From contig JAWLAB010000003.1 of the NCBI GenBank assembly GCA_041395665.1, positions 1 to 64,000 of the forward strand: 64,000 bases of DNA, given 5' to 3'. Positions 59,266 to 64,000 of this stretch are shown in pieces. Numbering within the stretch: the first letter of the stretch is position 1; each line of letters opens with the position of its first letter. This DNA is from Pseudomonadales bacterium. GTDB lineage: Bacteria > Pseudomonadota > Gammaproteobacteria > Pseudomonadales > UBA7239. The position numbers and the translations under genes were made by a program. The notes beneath the pieces are model-generated. The model was given only the letters and a program-made list of their open reading frames with translations. It searched no databases and was not told the origin of the DNA.

Positions 59266-61007
59266 CTTCGGGGTGAGAGGGTGTATTGGCAGAGGATTGT
59301 GCTATTTTTTATGCCCAGTAAAAGAATAGGTTCATTCGTGTTGAGATTATTGATGTTGGCAAATGCACGAAATTGACTTTGCTCTGCGGGCTGTAAAGTT
59401 TTCGGCAAGAAAGAATTGTCAGAGCCAATCAGTGTGCCCAGTCCTTTTATGGTGTGGTTTTGCGTGACTAAAATGTCGGTGACGGCAATATTTTCTGGCG
59501 TCATTAATTGACCTTCGAATATCCAAGCCTGCACTTCTGTATTAATGCTGTGCGTTGTAGTGCCGATGCAATTTGTTGTGCCTGTTGGTACTGAAACCGC
59601 TTTGCCCAATGCATATTGCGGAAGTTGTTGGAAATACCCCAGTGCATGACTGCGTAAAAAAGTATCATTTTCTTTAACAGAGTTAATGTTATTTTTTATC
59701 AGAGGATGTGATAGTGTCGCCCGTACATAAGGCATTTCTAGTACACCCGCTCGTGCGGCAGTGTGCGATAAATTAACGCGGCTGCTTTGTATCACCATGT
59801 TTTTTGCGCTGACAGTTTGTACAGGCAGCAAATAACAAAAAAATACGATCGCCCATATTATTAGCAGTAAATTACGACTCTGAGAATTGCGCCAGTGTGG
59901 CCATAGCATGCCAAAAAGCGCAGGCAGCCAAGGCAGCACCAATGTTTGGTAGCGTTCAGCAATAGCGGAGTTGGGATAAATCACGCGTCCAAACGCGGTA
60001 AAAATTGCGCTAATGATGATGCAGCTAGAGATATAGAGGCAGAGTTTTTGCCATGCACTGAGTGAGTGGTTTTTACGGTAAAACAAAAACCAGTAATACA
60101 AGGTTGCGCTAATTCCTGTTAACGCCAACCCATATCCTGTAATCGGCCATTCGCGTGACAGAGGGCTAGATAAATAGCGTGGAATATAGATTGCCATATC
60201 TTTGAGTGTCTTTAAGATAATGGTGAGTGATAGTTGGATGTTATTGCTGTGTTGCAGTGAGCTGATAACGATATTGCTGGAATTTTTTCCGTTGTGTACA
60301 TAAAGGAAGCTGATGGCAAATAAAACAACCAGAATGGCGTGATGCTTTATTGTGCGTTGGCGATGCAATAAAAGCGTAATAATGGCGACAACAATAGGCA
60401 TTAAACCGGTGAAATTGCAGAGAGCGGCGGCAATGCCAATAATAATAACGGGCGACCAGCGCCAGAAGGACTGCCCACTAAACGCCAAAAAATATAAACT
60501 GAGCAGACCTAGTGCATTGGACATATACCATTGCACATCCATGGCATACAAAAAATTACTGACTTGTGTAGTACTAAATAAAGCCAGTGCAAATAAGCAC
60601 AACACAATGGCTTTTTCACTAGCCTGAAACGCTTTGTTGGATTGCACAGCTTTCCAAATGATGAAGCCATAGAATAATTGGCACAGCAATGCAACAGCGA
60701 TGGTTAAATCATTGCGGCCGTTAAACCAATAATAATCAGCAAAAAATAATAGTTTTGGGATGAAAATTCTGTGTGCGCCGCCGTAGGCATCCAATAAGTA
60801 TTCCATCGACCAATGACCAGCAAATTGCCGCTCAATGTCATCGACAAATTCCCACAAATCGCGAAATGGTCCTTGCCATTGCAGGATATAAGTTAAATAA
60901 AGAGAGAAAGCTGTGACCGTAATTGTGATCAGCAGATAGAGGGTGGCAATTGCATTCAGCGTGCGATTGCTTTTGCTTTGCTGATTGCGTTCAATGTTGC
61001 TATTCAT
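59262..61007 (-). CDS. Multi-pass membrane protein of unknown function
   Basis: A 581-aa integral membrane protein with roughly ten to twelve hydrophobic spans across residues 20-420, and a hydrophilic C-terminal part of about 160 residues that could face the periplasm. The early segment WQGPFRDLWEFVDDIERQFAGHW lies in a loop after the first span, the arrangement in which GT-C glycosyltransferases carry acidic catalytic residues. I cannot confirm a GT-C family. Its ATG is 21 bp from the start of the divergent sulfatase gene, so they may share control. Confidence 0.6.
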   Translation of the reverse strand: MNSNIERNQQSKSNRTLNAIATLYLLITITVTAFSLYLTYILQWQGPFRDLWEFVDDIERQFAGHWSMEYLLDAYGGAHRIFIPKLLFFADYYWFNGRNDLTIAVALLCQLFYGFIIWKAVQSNKAFQASEKAIVLCLFALALFSTTQVSNFLYAMDVQWYMSNALGLLSLYFLAFSGQSFWRWSPVIIIGIAAALCNFTGLMPIVVAIITLLLHRQRTIKHHAILVVLFAISFLYVHNGKNSSNIVISSLQHSNNIQLSLTIILKTLKDMAIYIPRYLSSPLSREWPITGYGLALTGISATLYYWFLFYRKNHSLSAWQKLCLYISSCIIISAIFTAFGRVIYPNSAIAERYQTLVLPWLPALFGMLWPHWRNSQSRNLLLIIWAIVFFCYLLPVQTVSAKNMVIQSSRVNLSHTAARAGVLEMPYVRATLSHPLIKNNINSVKENDTFLRSHALGYFQQLPQYALGKAVSVPTGTTNCIGTTTHSINTEVQAWIFEGQLMTPENIAVTDILVTQNHTIKGLGTLIGSDNSFLPKTLQPAEQSQFRAFANINNLNTNEPILLLGIKNSTILCQYTLSPRS

Positions 61008-61028
61008 TCAAGGCACTTGGTAATAGTG

Positions 61029-62921
61029 ATGAAATTTTGCCGTGGCAATACATGGTTGATGATTGTTTGCGCGATGATGCTAATTGCAAAACCTGCGTTG
61101 GCAGATTCTACCGCACTGTCCAATGTGTTACCGCCCAATGTGTTAGTGATTGTGGCTGACGATTTAGGCGTGGGTGATTTGCGCAGTTTTACACCAGCAG
61201 CTGCTGTAGATACGCCTAGCATTAATGCGCTAGCAGCACAGGGCATGCGCTTCAGTCGTTTTTATACAGACAGCACTTGTTCTGCTAGTCGCGCTGCGTT
61301 GCTCACAGGGCAGGCTTCTGCGCGCTTGGGGTTTCATCCGGTAGCGAGAGGTATTTCGCCGGAAGTGGTGACTATGCCTGAGTGGCTGCGCGATATGGGC
61401 TACAGCACACATTTAGTTGGCAAGTGGCATATCGGCGAAGTGAATGCAGATGCTATGCCGTGGGCGCAAGGTTTTGATTCTTTTTTTGGCTATCTCAATC
61501 AGTGGTTTTTACAAGGGCCGGATCAAAACGGTCGGCCTGTTGTGCGTGCTCCTGTGTACGAAAATCCTTTGCTGCAAAATGAGCGCGGAACATGGCAACA
61601 GTATTCAGGTTATTTGCCAGATATTTTGACGCAATACGCGAGTAATCAAATTATCGACTTAAAACAAACAGCAAAACCATGGTTTATGTTGTATGCCACA
61701 CCACTGGTGCATGGACCACTTTATCCACCGCCAGAAGTTGCGGATCAACATTTATCCGATGATGAAAAATATCAAGCTATGTTGCGTCATTTGGATAGCA
61801 ATGTCGCTGAGTTATTGGCAGCTTTAGATAAATCAGAGCAGCGTGACAACACCATCATTATTTTTCTCAGTGATAACGGTGCGCCAGAAAAACGCACGGG
61901 CAGTAATGGTGGTTTTGCAGGTGGGAAAGCGCATTACAGCGAAGGCGCTGTACGCACGCCAATGTTTTGGGTGGATAAAGGTAAGGTGTTGCCGAAGTCT
62001 TTGGACGAACGCGCCATCACGATTGAAGATATTTTTCCTACGCTAGCTGCGCGTTTAGGTAGACCTTTGCCTTTTGCAACGGATGGTGTTGATTTCAAAG
62101 CGGTAAACAGTATTAAGCAAATTATTGATCGTCCATTGTTCTGGATGTCACGCGGTAGTAGCTCCATATTATCTGCCGATAAACAGTGGGGCATAGCAGA
62201 AGGGTGGACATTTCGCCTCATGCAATCTGAGGAATGGTGGAAAATTGGTGATCGATCCACACAAAATGAAACGGAACGGCGCTGGCTATCTTTCAGAAAA
62301 ATTGCTCAGATGAAACAGCAATTTGTACAGTGGCTAGATGCAGTTTCGCAAACGCAGGTGAAACAAGCATTGCAGACAGATGGCAGTCGAAAAATTACTG
62401 AAAATGATTTTTTGCGTACGCCATTGAAGGAATGGGATTTTTATGTCGCGCTGACAGTGGATGCCACAGAAAAAACGGAACAAGTCATTGCGGAGCAATC
62501 AGGAGCTTGGTTGCTGCGTTATGATCCAGCGCAGAAAAAAATCAAAATGGATATGTACGGGCATCACTGGGAAGTGCCGTACGATTTATCATCAAGCGAT
62601 GAATCGTCTTGTACTTTGTTGGGATTAAATGCTGATTTGTACGATCGCTATACCAATATCAGCAAAACGATAAATCCCACTAAATTGTTGTTGTCGATTG
62701 ATGGCAAAGAACAAGCGCGCACAGAGTGGCAAATTGATTCGTTAGCGGATGTAAAAACCAGCGAACCCACTTGGTTAGGTGTTTCAGCGGCACAAAAAAG
62801 CCGCTGGCAAGGAAAAATGTCAGCGGCTATTTTTTATCATCGCGCCAATCAAATTGGTGAGTGGCCGTACTTTTTAGATGAAATAAAACTGAAAAAAGCC
62901 TTGTGCGCTCAGATCCAGTGA
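61029..62921 (+). CDS. Secreted sulfatase (arylsulfatase-like) with C-terminal extension
   Basis: A 630-aa protein with a signal peptide (MKFCRGNTWLMIVCAMMLIA, cleavage near LADS). Sulfatase motifs are metal-binding ADDLG (44-45), active-site C84-S-A-S-R with AALLTGQ, VGKWHIGEV, and FLSDNGAPE. The first sulfatase at 12136 has the same CSASR form. A C-terminal region of about 200 residues (after residue 430) includes a segment resembling a separate beta-rich domain. The substrate is unknown. It is divergent from the membrane protein and ends 18 bp from fdxA. Confidence 0.85.
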   Translation: MKFCRGNTWLMIVCAMMLIAKPALADSTALSNVLPPNVLVIVADDLGVGDLRSFTPAAAVDTPSINALAAQGMRFSRFYTDSTCSASRAALLTGQASARLGFHPVARGISPEVVTMPEWLRDMGYSTHLVGKWHIGEVNADAMPWAQGFDSFFGYLNQWFLQGPDQNGRPVVRAPVYENPLLQNERGTWQQYSGYLPDILTQYASNQIIDLKQTAKPWFMLYATPLVHGPLYPPPEVADQHLSDDEKYQAMLRHLDSNVAELLAALDKSEQRDNTIIIFLSDNGAPEKRTGSNGGFAGGKAHYSEGAVRTPMFWVDKGKVLPKSLDERAITIEDIFPTLAARLGRPLPFATDGVDFKAVNSIKQIIDRPLFWMSRGSSSILSADKQWGIAEGWTFRLMQSEEWWKIGDRSTQNETERRWLSFRKIAQMKQQFVQWLDAVSQTQVKQALQTDGSRKITENDFLRTPLKEWDFYVALTVDATEKTEQVIAEQSGAWLLRYDPAQKKIKMDMYGHHWEVPYDLSSSDESSCTLLGLNADLYDRYTNISKTINPTKLLLSIDGKEQARTEWQIDSLADVKTSEPTWLGVSAAQKSRWQGKMSAAIFYHRANQIGEWPYFLDEIKLKKALCAQIQ

Positions 62922-62930
62922 TTTGAGCGC
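62905..62930. terminator. Hairpin between sulfatase and fdxA
   Basis: GCGCTCA (62905-62911) and TGAGCGC (62924-62930) form a 7-bp stem around a 12-base loop spanning the sulfatase stop. The convergent fdxA ends at 62940. There is no T run, so it is a possible bidirectional element only. Confidence 0.4.
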
Positions 62931-62939
62931 GGCGTTAAC

Positions 62940-63263
62940 TTAGCGTTGCAGCAGCGCCAATTTGCCTGGCTTGCCATTCCACTCTTCAGCGTCTGGCAGG
63001 GCGGGTTTCATTTCAGTGATGTTTGGCCATTGTTTAGCCAATTCACCGTTCAGTTCGATAAACGCGGCTTGGTCGGCTGGCAGTTCATCTTCTGAGTAGA
63101 TCGCATTCACCGGGCACTCGGGTTCGCACAGGGCGCAGTCGATACATTCATCAGGGTGGATAACGAGGAAGTTAGGGCCTTCGTAAAAGCAGTCTACCGG
63201 GCACACTTCCACGCAGTCAGTGTGTTTACAGTTGATGCAGTTTTCGCCAACAACAAAGGCCAT
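62940..63263 (-). CDS. fdxA: 7Fe-8S ferredoxin FdxA
   Basis: Small electron carrier with one [3Fe-4S] and one [4Fe-4S] cluster. The 107-aa product shows CINCKHTDCVEVCPVDCFYEG and CIDCALCEPECPVNAIY. The C-terminal extension is typical of FdxA. In Pseudomonas, fdxA lies immediately downstream of mutS, as here. Confidence 0.95.
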   Translation of the reverse strand: MAFVVGENCINCKHTDCVEVCPVDCFYEGPNFLVIHPDECIDCALCEPECPVNAIYSEDELPADQAAFIELNGELAKQWPNITEMKPALPDAEEWNGKPGKLALLQR

Positions 63264-63368
63264 TGCAATGTCCTCAAATACTAGGGAAGGAAAGTTCGGG
63301 GCGACATTTTACTCATCTTGCCCTGTAGATAACCTACGATAAATGGCTGAAATCGCTAAGAAATCTGG

Positions 63369-64000
63369 CTAATTTAGCTCGGATTTCAGTCGATAAAGTA
63401 GTTCCAACGCCAGCTTAGGCGTCAAATCGTCTGGGTTGATGCCTTTGAGTGTCTCAACGCAGCGCGGCAGTGGTGGGGCAAAAAGATCGGGTTGGCGCGG
63501 CGCAATGGTTGAAGGCGAGGGTGAGGATGGCGCAAGGGGCGTGCTGCCTGTTTCCAAAACCTGCAATTTGTCTTTGGCAGCAGCCAGCACCTCACGAGGA
63601 ATGCCTGCCAGTTTAGCCACCTGCAAGCCGTAGGATTTGCTTGCCGCACCTCGTTGCACTTTGTGCAGAAAAACGATGTTGTCTTGATGCTCGCTGGCGT
63701 CTAAGTGTGCATTCGATACGCCACTGCACTCGTCAGGCAGTGTGGTCAATTCAAAATAATGGGTGGCGAACAGTGTAAAAGCACGCACACGCTCGGCTAA
63801 AAAGTGTGCGCAAGCCCAAGCCAGTGAGAGACCATCAAAAGTGCTAGTGCCACGACCAATTTCATCCATTAATACCAAACTTTTGGGTGTGGCGTTGTGC
63901 AAAATATTGGCAGTTTCTGTCATCTCCACCATAAAAGTGGAACGACCAGATGCAAGATCATCGGATGCACCGATACGCGTAAAAATGCGATCCACCAAAC
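63369..64000 (-). CDS. mutS: DNA mismatch repair protein MutS, C-terminal part (partial)
   Basis: Only the C-terminal ~210 residues are in the window; the gene continues beyond base 64000. The fragment carries the ABC-type ATPase core: SDDLASGRSTFMVEMTETANIL (Q-loop/signature region), Walker B LVLMDEIGRGTSTFDGLSLAWA, and the ATHYFELTTLPDE switch. The end holds the helix-turn-helix dimerisation region (VAKLAGIPREVLAAAKDKLQ) and a beta-clamp-like QPDLF motif. It lies 105 bp upstream of fdxA. Confidence 0.95.
   Translation of the reverse strand, partial: LVDRIFTRIGASDDLASGRSTFMVEMTETANILHNATPKSLVLMDEIGRGTSTFDGLSLAWACAHFLAERVRAFTLFATHYFELTTLPDECSGVSNAHLDASEHQDNIVFLHKVQRGAASKSYGLQVAKLAGIPREVLAAAKDKLQVLETGSTPLAPSSPSPSTIAPRQPDLFAPPLPRCVETLKGINPDDLTPKLALELLYRLKSELN

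Noticed and set aside
1..64000. tRNA, rRNA, CRISPR, insertion sequence or prophage
   Set aside because: I scanned all intergenic gaps by eye. None has cloverleaf, repeat-spacer, transposase or integrase features, and no gene resembles a phage or mobile-element protein.

Overview
The window reads as chromosomal core DNA of a gammaproteobacterium. Roughly half of it is G+C by eye and it is densely coded on both strands. Support for the assignment comes from Pseudomonas-like neighbourhoods (mutS-fdxA, HsbR/HsbA-type signalling genes, mrcB with a TPR lipoprotein, a HolD-like gene before rimI, rplU-rpmA-obgE-proB, mlaFEDCB, ampD) and from many intact housekeeping proteins. A Cellvibrionales/Pseudomonadales relative is my best guess but is not proven by the sequence alone. 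I see no tRNA, rRNA, CRISPR array, insertion sequence or prophage.

Layout: 1-4100 holds a porin tail and a sulfate ABC importer operon (sbp/cysP, cysT, cysW, cysA). 4141-9633 (minus) holds a PhyH-like dioxygenase, a luciferase-like oxidoreductase and a cell-wall set (mtgA, TPR lipoprotein, PBP1b). 9720-13461 is a tightly overlapped cassette of PfkB kinase, radical SAM/SPASM protein and secreted sulfatase. 13446-19973 (minus) holds metH, a DUF2970 protein, pncC and dxs. 20102-28743 holds an OpgC-like protein, nadA, bepA, a TusA-like protein, an M16 peptidase, trmL, an alpha/beta hydrolase and a Trm112-like protein. 28851-31750 is a phosphatase/STAS signalling pair with an acyltransferase. 31787-35113 is a gliding-type ABC transporter whose GldG gene is broken at its 3' part. 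35130-39341 holds rsmJ, rimI, a HolD-like gene, leuA with a leader peptide, and queD. 39494-44879 holds rplU, rpmA, obgE, proB, cstA and ybdD. 44889-48146 holds a DUF4136 lipoprotein, a solute-binding protein, nadC and an SDR. 48209-52030 is the full Mla lipid-transport set. 52103-57843 holds a DUF1631 protein, ampD, meaB, cysQ (broken) and a long-form GAPDH. 57919-64000 holds rlmD, a multi-pass membrane protein, a second sulfatase, fdxA and the end of mutS.

Regulation visible in the sequence includes a leucine-rich leader peptide before leuA (CTG CTC CTG CTG), a perfect 11-bp inverted repeat overlapping the -35 of metH, a promoter plus terminator-like hairpin in the rplU leader, and intrinsic terminators after rpmA and gap.

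A recurring oddity is that several genes are broken by single-base losses in short homopolymers (PhyH, hydrolase twice, cysQ twice, and a dense cluster in gldG). Each frame is restored by lengthening a run by one base. This looks more like consensus error in a draft or metagenomic assembly than gene decay, although the sequence alone cannot decide. The strongest candidate for unusual biology is the kinase-radical SAM-sulfatase cassette, together with a second sulfatase that carries the same CSASR active-site variant.
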